This document shows positions 45,309-53,979 of a DNA stretch of 60,475 nt, one piece after another. Source of the stretch: CAYWGR01 sp964458015 (GTDB lineage: Bacteria > Planctomycetota > Planctomycetia > Pirellulales > Thermoguttaceae). The notes beneath the pieces are model-generated. The model searched no databases and was not told the DNA's origin. It saw only the letters and a list, made by a program, of their open reading frames with translations. A program made the position numbers and the translations under genes. Location of the stretch: assembly GCA_964458015.1 (NCBI GenBank), contig CAYWGR010000006.1, positions 1 to 60,475 on the forward strand, in the 5' to 3' direction. The first letter of the stretch is position 1. Every line of letters starts with the position of its first letter.

Positions 45309-45746
45309 CTATATCTTCGGATCGAATCGCCAGTTCCAAAACCAGTACCAATAGTCGTCGATCAGGCGGCTATTCATGGAATTGTCGGCAAGTTCGACGT
45401 CGGCCAAAGGCAGTTCCATTGTCTGCTTGCCGCGTTTTGCACGGCATAGCAAGCCAAGTTCTTCGTGATGGCCGTAATCGTCGGGATGAAGCAGGGTTAG
45501 CACCCGAATGGGTGAAACCACTTGGCGATAGCCGGAAATATCTTCGGCATATTCCGCTTCAAATGGAAAGGTGAGATTATCAACCAAATAGTCGTAATAA
45601 CGATGCAACCAGTTCGTCTCGACCTCGGGCAACGGCCCCCAAGCGAGTCCTAACGCCGTCCGAATCCGCTCTTCCTGATTATTAGCATTAAAAGCATCCG
45701 GAACGATGGTAAATATCTCTGTATCCATGTTGTTTTGAGTGATCAT
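45309..45746 (-). CDS. Hypothetical protein
   Basis: A 145-residue acidic, aromatic-rich protein; no family recognised with confidence. The sequence 'RIRTALGLAWGPLPEVETNWLHRYYDYLVDNLTFPFEAEY' and 'VVSPIRVLTLLHPDDYGHHEELGLLCRAKRGKQTMELPLADVEL' has alternating strand and helix character and looks like a genuine small domain; the end 'YWYWFWNWRFDPKI' is unusually rich in tryptophan. GGAG eight bases upstream supports the ATG at 45746. Confidence 0.65.
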   Translation of the reverse strand: MITQNNMDTEIFTIVPDAFNANNQEERIRTALGLAWGPLPEVETNWLHRYYDYLVDNLTFPFEAEYAEDISGYRQVVSPIRVLTLLHPDDYGHHEELGLLCRAKRGKQTMELPLADVELADNSMNSRLIDDYWYWFWNWRFDPKI

Positions 45747-46387
45747 TTGTCTTGGCTCCGCTTCGTTGCTCGATGCGCTGTATTCCGTGAAAAATCTGCT
45801 CCGACATCATGAAACAACAACGAACCGACATCGCTTTTGAGCTTTGCATGATTTCCTCGAGTCATGGACAAATCACTCTATGTAATCTTATGAGACACAT
45901 TTCCACTGAAAGGTTCAGGGCCGATTGCCAGATCGTGCAATTGCGGAGAACACGGAACCGAAGATAAGCAACTAACATGCCCATGGAGTGTCCGTTGCCG
46001 CCGACGGTGAACCACTATCCAACGCCGCGAACGGCCTCGATCCATCGTCCTTGATTTCCAAGTTTTTTCCGAAGTCCCACAATAGGACTATCCAAGGAGC
46101 CGTCCGTCGCAGGGTAGTCGGGGTCTTTGGACCGTTGAAATATGCTTGTTACCGAGTGCACCATTCGCCCGCATGGTCGGCCAGAAAGTATAACAACCGA
46201 AATACGGTTTTCGTGATCCGAATGATGCGTTCTTCGATATACGCCCCGCCGGTTTCACCGCGGAGGACGATGGGACATCGAAACAGCATTCATCATGTTT
46301 GGATCACCAAAGCAGAGTCGTTGTCTTCGCTTCGGTGGAGACATATACGGATTCGAATTCAAAGTTTTGAATTAGAAACCGCATTAT
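45747..46387. other. Long intergenic region, possible gene remnant
   Basis: About 640 bases. The frame 45988-46404 on the plus strand has no protein-like character. On the minus strand a short frame around 46120-46260 reads 'AYIEERIIRITKTVFRLLYFLADHAGEWC' and then stops; this could be the remains of a decayed gene, but I cannot assign it. Confidence 0.3.
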
Positions 46388-47329
46388 TTAGCGAGCGATT
46401 TTAAAGTCGGTGAAGAACAGCGTACCGTTCTTGGCCTTCACCACATCGATCTCGAATCCCACGAGTTGGCCCAATGGACTCGTCGTTCCGACAAGGGCGG
46501 CCTGCCCGTCCATAAACACCTTCACGACATTATTGTCCCGTTCAATCCGAATCATTCCCGTCGGCAGATTGAGGCCAACCTCTTTGGCGGTTCCATCAGG
46601 CAGCTTAAAGGCGTGATAATACTTTTTTGCGTATAGCGATGATGATCCGAGGGGATTGAGACGTGTTATGTCGTTCCCGCATCCGATCACCCATTCGATC
46701 GGATATTTGACGCCTCGATTGTTTGTGAACAAGATTTTGGTGGATACGGGATCTTTCCACCAACCAAGAATGCCTCGCGTGACTTCGGAGATATTGGCTG
46801 CGTACCGACATTCCATGTAAAACTTATTGGGGAGCCATAAATTGCGGCCGACGGGATGTATTCCATCAACATTGGACGCAAGCCAATGGCGGCGATCCGT
46901 GCCCGGCGCCACGAAGGTGTTCGGTCCCCAGTCGGTTGCATCGCCTTCTCGATAATGCGAGAAATCCTCATGCAACAGGATCGATCCTGCAGGAGAAAAA
47001 TACGGAAGCAGATTCGCTTTCGGAGGCGTCACGGGCGCCATCGGACCTGGAATCGAAGCCAGGAGCGGCAAACTCGCGGCCGAGGCTTCCGTTTTGGTCG
47101 TTACGGCAGGCGAGGGGCCTTCCTGCGTGGATGACGGTGTTGTTATTGGCGCTGCCATGGACTTCATGGCGGCGGGCGTTATGGTGACAATCGTTCGTTC
47201 GGGCGAGGCCGCAGGACGTGACATCGAGCTGGTGACCGTCCAGAGAATCAGTCCACCCACCACCGAGGCGATGGCACTTTCAAAGATGCGTCGCACCGCA
47301 AGTGCTCTTCGGACCTCTTTGACGCCCAT
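46388..47329 (-). CDS. Membrane-anchored protein with LamG-like domain
   Basis: A 313-residue protein. One N-terminal membrane segment ('IASVVGGLILWTVTSS'), a Thr/Pro/Ala-rich linker (to about 105), and a C-terminal beta-sandwich of the LamG/concanavalin type ('LHEDFSHYREGDATDWGPNTFV', 'FYMECRYAANISEVTRGILGWW', 'GMIRIERDNNVVKVFMDGQAALVG', 'LVGFEIDVVKAKNGTLFFTDFKIAR'). Likely an inner-membrane-anchored, periplasm-facing binding protein. GGAGAG upstream supports the ATG. The scaffold gap lies 28 bases upstream, so a longer N-terminus cannot be excluded. Confidence 0.7.
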   Translation of the reverse strand: MGVKEVRRALAVRRIFESAIASVVGGLILWTVTSSMSRPAASPERTIVTITPAAMKSMAAPITTPSSTQEGPSPAVTTKTEASAASLPLLASIPGPMAPVTPPKANLLPYFSPAGSILLHEDFSHYREGDATDWGPNTFVAPGTDRRHWLASNVDGIHPVGRNLWLPNKFYMECRYAANISEVTRGILGWWKDPVSTKILFTNNRGVKYPIEWVIGCGNDITRLNPLGSSSLYAKKYYHAFKLPDGTAKEVGLNLPTGMIRIERDNNVVKVFMDGQAALVGTTSPLGQLVGFEIDVVKAKNGTLFFTDFKIAR

Positions 47330-47356
47330 TTCGATCTCTCCACACCTTTTGTTTCC

Positions 47357-47366
47357 NNNNNNNNNN
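47357..47366. other. Scaffold gap of 10 N, intergenic
   Basis: Ten N in the promoter region of the LamG-like gene. In the other three gaps of this window the true length differs from 10, so this one is also a placeholder. Confidence 0.95.
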
Positions 47367-47586
47367 ACAGTCTACTGAATAGCCAATGCAGGGTAGTCCT
47401 GTTTATCGACCCTTCGAGAGAAAGTCTTCCGGCGAACTAATTTGCCCCTTGTCATCGTTTCGGCCGAGCAATAGAGCAAAAGCCTGAATGACGGCATATC
47501 TGATATGCCTTGCCCACGCCTAAGCATTGCCTTGCAGGGAACCAAAACACTCCCTCCACCTGGGGCATGGCCATCTTTAGAAATGG

Positions 47587-47595
47587 TGGTATGAT
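47587..47595 (+). promoter_or_regulatory. Extended -10 promoter of the structured RNA
   Basis: TGG directly followed by TATGAT (47590-47595) makes a TGn extended -10 element; no good -35 hexamer is seen at the usual distance, as is common for this promoter class. Predicted start near 47602, four bases before the first stem of the candidate RNA. Confidence 0.5.
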
Positions 47596-47601
47596 ACTGA
47601 T

Positions 47602-47756
47602 AGAAGGCGTGCATAAGAGCAGAGCCGATACACCAGGTTTTGATCGCTGGCCCGAGATAGAAGGGCACCAGGTAGCTGAGGTTGGTGTAGCGCCTCTCCG
47701 AGAGAAGTCACGCCCAAGAAGCCCGCCGATGTGCTTGCGGGCTTCTTGCTTTTCTT
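47602..47756 (+). ncRNA. Candidate structured noncoding RNA, about 155 nt
   Basis: Nested perfect stems: P1 GGCGTG (47606-47611) with CACGCC (47709-47714); P2 ACACCA (47630-47635) with TGGTGT (47683-47688); P3 CTGGCCC (47647-47653) with GGGcaCCAG (47663-47671) closing a loop GAGATAGAA; P4 CTCT (47694-47697) with AGAG (47701-47704). P1 starts at the predicted 5' end. It is followed at once by an 11-bp terminator hairpin, AAGAAGCCCGC (47716-47726) with GCGGGCTTCTT (47737-47747), and a T-rich tract. No protein-like frame spans it. It does not match any RNA class I can name. It converges with the SPFH genes. Confidence 0.6.
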
Positions 47757-47841
47757 GAGAAAGCGTGACGGCAATGCCGTATCGCAAGGTGCTTTAAGCG
47801 TAGTCGCTATAACATGGCACACCGACCTCAACGGCCAATGG

Positions 47842-49449
47842 TTATTTCTCAATCTTCTCGGGCTTCATGCTATCGGGCTTCACATTGAACACCGGCATGA
47901 GACCTTTCATGTCGGTCCATAGCGTGCCGGGGCCGGAATAAATCATCTTGAGATCGATGTTTTCGGGCAATCCTTGGGCAAATTGCCATTTGGTGTAGGC
48001 TGTTGAATCACCAAAGGCCTTGACCGCAAGCTCAAACAATTGGGCTTTGGCTTCCTGCTGCATTTTTTTGGCGGCATTCTCGGCTTCGCCCAAAGCCACT
48101 GTTTTCTGGGCATCGATTTCCGCACACTTTTTGTCGATAGCGGCAACCTTTTTTTCAGTCTCCGCGGCAATGGTTTCGGCTTCCTTTTGTCCCGACGCCT
48201 TTGTCTGGGCAACTAACTTCTTTGTTCCCTCGACGATTTTGGCTGTTTCCAACAGCACCGTTTGCTCTGCTTCACGCAGCCGGGCTTCCATCTTGGCCGT
48301 GGTCGTTTCCTGGTTGCGCGTGAGCGCCAGTTCATCCGCGACATACCCGCGTTGAATCGGTTCGCGCACTTCCTTGGGAATATAGATATGACGCACCAGA
48401 CCGTAAAGCAAACTGACGTTTTTCTCTTTCAAGACGCTATGAAATGCTTCGTCCACATCGTTCTGAAATTTTTGACGGCTATCGCCGACCAACAATTCGA
48501 CGGCTCCCAACTTAGATCCATTATTTCGGCAAATGCTTTCGCACTGCGGAACAATGACTTTCTGTTCGACGGCTTCGAGATTGCCGAATCGCCGAATGAT
48601 GTCCGGCGCTTGATTGGGCAATATGCCCCAAACGGCGCTGAAATCCATGTGGATTTTAAAGCCGTCGCTGGATGGAAAGCTGATGCCCGTATCGGCAATG
48701 GGCTGCTCCTCGCCGCTCTCGTCAAGTACGATTTGCCCACGTTCGTTTGTTTTTTTCTCCGTGGAAAGCTCCTCGGCGTTATAGCCGATCGACACCACGT
48801 CGATTTGCATCTCACGGGGATTGATGGGATACAGGCCCGGGGGCAAGGTATCGTTTTGGATGCCTGCTTTGCGGCCAAGAGTCGGATTATCGGTCAAGTA
48901 GGTAACGACGCCGACATAGCCGGGATAGATGTGGACCCAGCCTGAATACTTGATCTGCTTGTTGCCCACGTCCACCTGTTCGGTTTTTACGATATTGGTT
49001 TCGTAACCGTAGGGATTGATGCGGTAGCGGCCAGGTCCGAAGGTCCGTCGCAGAATACCCTTGCTTTTGGCTTCGCCGAGATCGCCATCGACGAGGAATT
49101 GGCCGCTTGGCAAGTCGTCGCCTAATTTGCTGGTGATGATGGCCAGTTCGCCGGGCTGCACCACAACGTCGTTCACTAAGGTCCGCTCCCACCAAATAGG
49201 ACAATAGAAATGTCGGCCCGGGCCGGGCATCATTTCCTTCACGCCAATTTCGCCGTCCTGGGCAAAGTGGCCGGGGGTTGCGTATTGGTTGCCCCAGGTA
49301 AAAATCAAGGGGCCCTTGTACCGAAGCAGCAAACTTTTTCCTTCCGGAATATAGACGCGATTAACGGTCCAAGCGAAAACTTCGTAACCCAGATAAGCAG
49401 CGGCCATCGCCATTACCGCCGCCGCCAATAACACGATATTTTTCTTCAT
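47842..49449 (-). CDS. SPFH/band-7 domain membrane protein
   Basis: A 535-residue flotillin-like protein. An N-terminal membrane anchor ('MKKNIVLLAAAVMAMAAAYLGYEVF') is followed by repeated 'PGPGRHFYCPIWWE', 'FGPGRYRINPYGYE' and 'LPPGLYPINPREMQIDVVSIGY' units, the SPFH core ('FKIHMDFSAVWGILPNQAPDIIRRFGN'), and an Ala/Glu/Lys-rich coiled coil (about 385-475). Such proteins form membrane microdomain cages. It is second in a pair with a related SPFH gene 20 bases upstream, so the two may form a hetero-oligomer like HflK/HflC, though no FtsH is nearby. Confidence 0.88.
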   Translation of the reverse strand: MKKNIVLLAAAVMAMAAAYLGYEVFAWTVNRVYIPEGKSLLLRYKGPLIFTWGNQYATPGHFAQDGEIGVKEMMPGPGRHFYCPIWWERTLVNDVVVQPGELAIITSKLGDDLPSGQFLVDGDLGEAKSKGILRRTFGPGRYRINPYGYETNIVKTEQVDVGNKQIKYSGWVHIYPGYVGVVTYLTDNPTLGRKAGIQNDTLPPGLYPINPREMQIDVVSIGYNAEELSTEKKTNERGQIVLDESGEEQPIADTGISFPSSDGFKIHMDFSAVWGILPNQAPDIIRRFGNLEAVEQKVIVPQCESICRNNGSKLGAVELLVGDSRQKFQNDVDEAFHSVLKEKNVSLLYGLVRHIYIPKEVREPIQRGYVADELALTRNQETTTAKMEARLREAEQTVLLETAKIVEGTKKLVAQTKASGQKEAETIAAETEKKVAAIDKKCAEIDAQKTVALGEAENAAKKMQQEAKAQLFELAVKAFGDSTAYTKWQFAQGLPENIDLKMIYSGPGTLWTDMKGLMPVFNVKPDSMKPEKIEK

Positions 49450-49469
49450 GAGCGCTATCCTTATCCTTG

Positions 49470-50981
49470 TTAGTTTTTGGGGGCGGCCGGAGAAGGCTTG
49501 GCGTCAAACGTCTTGAATACATCCATGAGGGTGCTGTTGTCGGTATTGACCATAATGCTTTGGTATGCCGGGGCCAGCTTTTTATACAATGTCCAGCGGG
49601 CAAATTCGGTGCCATTGCCGCCGAACGCCGCAATGGACTTTTGCCATCCTGCCGCCTCGGCCTGATTGGCAAACTGGATGACATCCGCTTCGGCTTTGCC
49701 TTTTGCCATGACAGCCGCCGCGAGATCTTTGGCCGCCAACAGTTTTTGTTCGGCGACGGCCAGCCGCTTATTGGCGTCGATCAGCGCCACTTCCTGCTTT
49801 TTCTTGGCTTCCGTCGTAATAATCACAACCTCTTGCGAGGCCGCAACCAGGGCCTTCTTTTGTTCGACCGTGGCCTTTTGCACGGCAAGTTCCTGCTCGG
49901 CCAACTGTTGTTCGATTTCCTTTTTGTACTGAGCTTCCTGTTGCAGGGCGATTTGCCGCCTGCGCACGGGGTCTGCGATTTTCTCCGGTGGTTTGATCGT
50001 CGTGATGAGTGCTTGGATTACTTCAATCCCTTGCGCGTCACAGGTCGATTTCATAACCTTCTGGAAGTTGTCCTGAAATTTGGCGCGCGTATCGCCGACG
50101 ATGAATTCCTTGCCTGAATGATTCGACCCCCGGAGGCGTGTGTAGGCGCGGGCGTTTGGAAGGATTACTTTCTTGATGACTTCCTCGGGCAGCGCTTTCT
50201 CTGACTGTTCTTCGTTGTAGAGGATATAAGCGTCGGCAGCCTGTTCGGGTTTGACGCGGAATTCGATGATTGCTTCGAGGCTGACCCAAAAGCCGTCCTT
50301 GGTGGGGAAGCCGATATCCTTGAGGTTGTAGCGTTGGCTTCGACAATCGACCAAACGAACCTCTTGAACATAGGGATTCAGATAGTAGGTGCCCGGCTCC
50401 AACGTTTCCGATTGCACGCCCCGTTCGCCCTTGGCCGAAAGCAGCTTGTTCATTTGCCGCGGCATGGCGGCCGTAAGATCCGTAATAAGCCCTTTGTAAC
50501 CGGCCGGAATGGTGATGGGATCATGAAGCTCGACGACCTCGGCATAGTTCTGCCTAACCTTATCACTTCCTTTGACCCAAGCATTGATGGGATAGCGGCC
50601 CGGGCGCAATACCTCGGAGACGATTCCCTTTTCGTTCTCTTTCCAGGCAATCAATTCCCCAGCAGACAAGTCTTGACCGTACATGCGAATTCGGACGCCC
50701 AACTTGCCTTCGGGGATTTCCACTTGTGGCACGACTTGCCAATCCCAGGCATAGGGATTGTAGTAGTACCGACCTTCCGTCAGCACCTCTGGTTGCACCC
50801 CCTTGAAATCGGGCGATGGTGCAATGACGACGCCCGGGGGTAGGTCATCACCGATCTTGTGCGTCAGAACCGCGATGTGCTTGTTCGGCACATCGATGCG
50901 ACATTCCTGATAAATAAAAACGGGAGCGCTGATGACTGCCACGACTAGCGCGGCTGTCCATAATTGGCGAACAGGATTCAT
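49470..50981 (-). CDS. SPFH/band-7 domain membrane protein (upstream partner)
   Basis: A 503-residue protein of the same build: anchor 'LWTAALVVAVISAPVFIYQ', 'GRYYYNPYAWDWQVVPQVEIPEGKLGVRIRMYGQ' and 'LEPGTYYLNPYVQEVRLVDCRSQRYNL', SPFH core 'FWVSLEAIIEFRVKPEQAADAYILY', 'VKSTCDAQGIEVIQALITTIKPPEKIADPVRRRQIALQQEAQY' split into shorter helices, and a long coiled coil. Start ATG 50981 follows AAGGGA; an upstream ATG at 51002 lacks spacing. First gene of the pair. Confidence 0.88.
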   Translation of the reverse strand: MNPVRQLWTAALVVAVISAPVFIYQECRIDVPNKHIAVLTHKIGDDLPPGVVIAPSPDFKGVQPEVLTEGRYYYNPYAWDWQVVPQVEIPEGKLGVRIRMYGQDLSAGELIAWKENEKGIVSEVLRPGRYPINAWVKGSDKVRQNYAEVVELHDPITIPAGYKGLITDLTAAMPRQMNKLLSAKGERGVQSETLEPGTYYLNPYVQEVRLVDCRSQRYNLKDIGFPTKDGFWVSLEAIIEFRVKPEQAADAYILYNEEQSEKALPEEVIKKVILPNARAYTRLRGSNHSGKEFIVGDTRAKFQDNFQKVMKSTCDAQGIEVIQALITTIKPPEKIADPVRRRQIALQQEAQYKKEIEQQLAEQELAVQKATVEQKKALVAASQEVVIITTEAKKKQEVALIDANKRLAVAEQKLLAAKDLAAAVMAKGKAEADVIQFANQAEAAGWQKSIAAFGGNGTEFARWTLYKKLAPAYQSIMVNTDNSTLMDVFKTFDAKPSPAAPKN

Positions 50982-51178
50982 ATCGTGTCCCTTCTTAAAC
51001 ATTGGACGAGAAGGATATCTCGGCTGAAGTTTGCGGTGATTATTTCGCTCAAGACATCGTAATATACGTCACAAACATCACAACCGCATTTCGTTTCCGC
51101 AATTTTTACGGGCGAGTTGCCCTGAATATCGTAGGAGAAGAATCCGTTATAACAATTGTTCCGGTGGGTCTGTGCGGC

Positions 51179-51676
51179 TCAATTCGTGCTACCCTTGCGA
51201 TCTCCGTGACAGACCATATCGATGACCACGGTGCTTGCGAGGATCATAACATCGTCCTCTCCCTCGGCAATCTCCACGCCATAGGTGTCTGTCATGGAGA
51301 ACCATTGCTTGGAAACAGCGGCAACCGTTCTTCCCTCCCGAGTGAAGCTGTATTCGTGATCAAGAAAGTTGCCTTCCGCCTCCAAATCGTCGGGACCCGG
51401 CACGTCCACGGTGAATTTGCAGTGAATGAACGTGAAGAGCGCTTTCTTGACAACAGCGGCGAGTTCCGATCCTCGATAAATTTCGTAGGTTGGTCCCCAC
51501 GCCAGAAGTTTCTGGCTGATGAAAGCCAGCTCGTTTCCTGCCATATCTTGGAATGAGAGCTTGTCGCCGAAGCTGAAGGCTTTCCCGTCAACGTAGAACG
51601 CGTCTTGCCCTTGGTCGTCCTTGATGCAAAAGTCGTCGCCCCAGCAAAACAGTTTCTGTTTCAGGACATAACGCAT
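51179..51676 (-). CDS. LURP-one-related (tubby-like) protein
   Basis: A 165-residue beta-rich protein: 'RYVLKQKLFCWGDDFCIKDDQGQDAFYVDGKAFSFGDKLSFQDMAGNELAFISQKL' is the typical opening of the LURP-one family, followed by the 'GRTVAAVSKQWFSMTDTYGVEIAEGEDDVMILASTVVIDMV' end. The fold is shared with tubby and scramblase proteins; bacterial function unknown. AAGGAAAG upstream of the ATG. It stands upstream of the SPFH pair on the same strand, so a membrane role for the group is plausible. Confidence 0.88.
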   Translation of the reverse strand: MRYVLKQKLFCWGDDFCIKDDQGQDAFYVDGKAFSFGDKLSFQDMAGNELAFISQKLLAWGPTYEIYRGSELAAVVKKALFTFIHCKFTVDVPGPDDLEAEGNFLDHEYSFTREGRTVAAVSKQWFSMTDTYGVEIAEGEDDVMILASTVVIDMVCHGDRKGSTN

Positions 51677-52141
51677 GAATGCTTTCCTTAAAGAGTTGGC
51701 AATAGCCTATCTATGCAGATGTTTTTCCTTTCATAGATCGAGGCCATCGATAGGGCGGAACGGCCCTTGAAATTTCCAATTTCCCGAGTGTAGCAGTCTT
51801 CCTATAGCCGTCAATCACTTCCCCCCCACGTTTAAATGGGCAGGGGATTCTCGCTTTCTTGGGAAAAATGCAGATAGCGGTCGAACGTAGAGATCATTGT
51901 GGATGATTCCAACGGTATTACGTGAGATAGAGGGAGGGACGTCCCTGAAATACCTCAGAAAAGTGAAGGGCATCCCCATTCCGGCTAGGCGATCTGGCTG
52001 GCAATCCTGGCAGAAATGCCCCCTCCCACTTGTGCAATGACACCTAGATGGCGTACACTACACCTAATCAACGGACGGCAGCCTATGGCAATCATAAGCT
52101 AGGCGGCATCCGTTTCCACAATTGTTATGAGAAGCATACAA
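51677..52141. other. Intergenic region, leader of the cold-shock gene
   Basis: About 465 bases without a gene. A weak promoter is possible at 52030-52059 (TTGTGC, 18 bases, TACACT), which would give a leader of about 75 bases, in keeping with the long leaders of cold-shock genes. Confidence 0.4.
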
Positions 52142-52339
52142 ATGGCTGAAGGTACTATCAAAAGGTTGACGGACAAGGGTTTTGGCTTCATCGACACGGG
52201 GAAGGCAAAAGACCTGTTCTTCCACTCGTCGAGCCTCCAGGGAGTCTCGTATGAAGAACTGCGTGAAGGTCAAAGGGTGTCGTTCACGGAAGGTCAGGGC
52301 CAGAAAGGTCCGTGTGCCCAGAACGTCACACTGGTTTAG
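52142..52339 (+). CDS. Cold-shock domain protein
   Basis: A 65-residue single OB-fold RNA chaperone. RNP1 appears as 'DKGFGFIDTG' and RNP2 as 'DLFFHSSSL'; 'YEELREGQRVSFTEGQGQKGPCAQNVTLV' completes the barrel. Binds single-stranded nucleic acid and melts RNA structure. The ATG at 52142 begins the family N-terminus 'MAEGTIKRL'. Confidence 0.93.
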   Translation: MAEGTIKRLTDKGFGFIDTGKAKDLFFHSSSLQGVSYEELREGQRVSFTEGQGQKGPCAQNVTLV

Positions 52340-52835
52340 TTATTAATACCGACATTGCTAATGTTCCAGATCCAACCGCAAACACGGCTGTTCCAGCCGA
52401 GTTTGGCGGCCTAGTTGGCCGCAGAACGGTTCATTGGCAATGTAGGACGCAATAGGGCCTGGATTGGTGTGCGTTGTCGGCCAAAAGGTCGGCAGCGTCT
52501 CACATAGCGGCAGGGCCTCCGACCAATACGAGCTACCGCTCGGTTGGCTTCGGTTCGCTCCCGCTGGTCGCTAGACTTTATTGAAACTTCACGATCGTTG
52601 GGGTTGGAAATACAGACGGCTATTTGCAGGGCACGGATGCCCGCTAGTCGGCGCCTTTATCTTCTGATACCAGATGGTTTTGCCCCTCCGCCTGCATACA
52701 TGCCCAACATTGAGTTTGGGCAATGTTGTTGTCCAATTATCAGTCTCCCAACGGCCAACCATTCAGGTCGGTGCCTGGGCTTCGTTTCGTTGGTTGCCAA
52801 GGACATTCTAGTAAATAACCTTGGTCGTGATTTTG
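52340..52835. other. Intergenic region between the cold-shock gene and tgt
   Basis: About 500 bases containing repeat copy C (52347-52454) and otherwise nothing I can assign. An open frame at 52544-52843 has no protein-like pattern and no ribosome site. Confidence 0.4.
52347..52454 (-). repeat. Dispersed repeat, copy C (inverted)
   Basis: Reverse complement of the repeat at 15371-15480, with long matching blocks (GACATTGC...AATG, ACACGGCTG, TCCAGCCGAGTTTG, GGCCGC). Unlike copies A and B it does not lead into a gene on the same strand; its downstream side faces the cold-shock gene. Confidence 0.7.
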
Positions 52836-53902
52836 ATGTTTGATTTTCGCCTTCAACATACCGACGCCCATACTTCCGCGCGGCGGGGAATTTTTTCGAC
52901 GCCGCACGGCGATGTGCAAACGCCGGCGTTTATGCCGGTCGGCACGCAGGCAAGCGTCAAAGGGTTGGAAATCGAACAACTTCGCGCCACCGGTTCGCGG
53001 ATGATCCTGGGCAATACCTACCACCTTACATTGCGGCCCGGCGAAGAGGTTGTCGCGGCCTTGGGGGGACTGCATAAATTCATGGGCTGGGATGGCCCGA
53101 TATTGACCGATAGCGGCGGTTTCCAACTGTTCAGTTTGGCCCAGTGCTCGAAAGTCACGGAGGAACACGCTGTTTTTCGCTCGCACATCGACGGCCATCA
53201 GATGACGCTATCGCCCGAACGCGCCGTGGCCATCCAAGAAAAACTCGGCAGCGACGTGGCAATGGTGTTGGATCATGTCGTTGGGTTGCCGAACCACCGC
53301 GATGTGATTCTCGACGCGATGGAACGCTCGATCCGTTGGGCTCGGCGGTGCCAACAAGCAGCAACGCGATCGGATCAGGCGCAGTTCGCCATCGTGCAAG
53401 GCGGGCTGGAGCCCGACCTTCGCGTCGCCTGTGCGCGGCAGCTCCGCGAGTTGGACTTCCCCGGCTATGCCGTCGGCGGCCTGAGCGTGGGCGAAGAACC
53501 GTCGGAGATGTATCGGATGCTCGACATCACCGGCCCGAGGATCTTCTGGAAGGAGTCCGACGCGGCATCGACTTGTTCGACTGTGTCATGCCGACGCGCA
53601 ATGGTCGAAATGCTCTGGCGTTTACCAACGAGGGAAGCTTGCGGTTGCGCAATGCCAAGTACGAACGTGATGACCGACCGCTGGAGGCCGACTGTCCCTG
53701 TGCCGCGTGCCGTCGCAGCCGCGGATACCTTCGCCATCTGTTTATGGCCCGCGAAATGCTCGGCCCGACGCTACTGACGATCCACAATGTAACCTATTAT
53801 CAGCGGTTGATGTCCGAGGCTCGCCAGGCCATCGAGGCCGATCAATTCGAGCAGTTCCGGCTTGATAAAATCGCCGGCTGGACCAAGGGGCCGGCTGCTT
53901 GA
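52836..53902 (+). pseudogene. tgt: Queuine/preQ1 tRNA-guanine transglycosylase, disrupted by internal deletion
   Basis: Tgt exchanges G34 of queuosine tRNAs for preQ1. The first part has 'HGDVQTPAFMPVGTQASVKGL', 'ILGNTYHLTLRPG', general-base Asp in 'LTDSGGFQLFSLA', 'FAIVQGGLEPDLR' and 'GYAVGGLSVGEEPSEMYRML'. The second part, in another frame from about 53531, resumes at 'RPEDLLEGVRRGIDLFDCVMPTRNGRNALAF' (nucleophile Asp) with the zinc site 'CPCAACRRSRGYLRHL' and 'HNVTYYQRLM'. Between them the conserved segment with 'PRYLMGVG', about 16-17 residues, is missing: a deletion of roughly 49 bases that also shifts the frame. The product cannot be active as read. Confidence 0.88.
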
Positions 53903-53979
53903 GCCGTTTGTGCGGTGCATGAAACGCATCGCAATCGCAAGGCATGGTGCAATTCACGCACCTTACGTTCGACGAGATG

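Noticed and set aside
45988..46404. Open frame of 138 codons in a long intergenic region
   Set aside because: Composition is not protein-like, no ribosome site, and it runs into the opposite gene.
47372..47668. Open frames on both strands across the structured RNA region
   Set aside because: None has a start with a ribosome site, and the base-paired structure explains the sequence better.
47660..47714. Possible degenerate tRNA, suggested by a GGTAGC...GTAGCGCC stretch
   Set aside because: No T arm and no proper anticodon stem; the same bases form the nested stems of the candidate RNA.
52544..52843. Open frame of 99 codons before tgt
   Set aside because: No protein-like pattern; overlaps the tgt start region.
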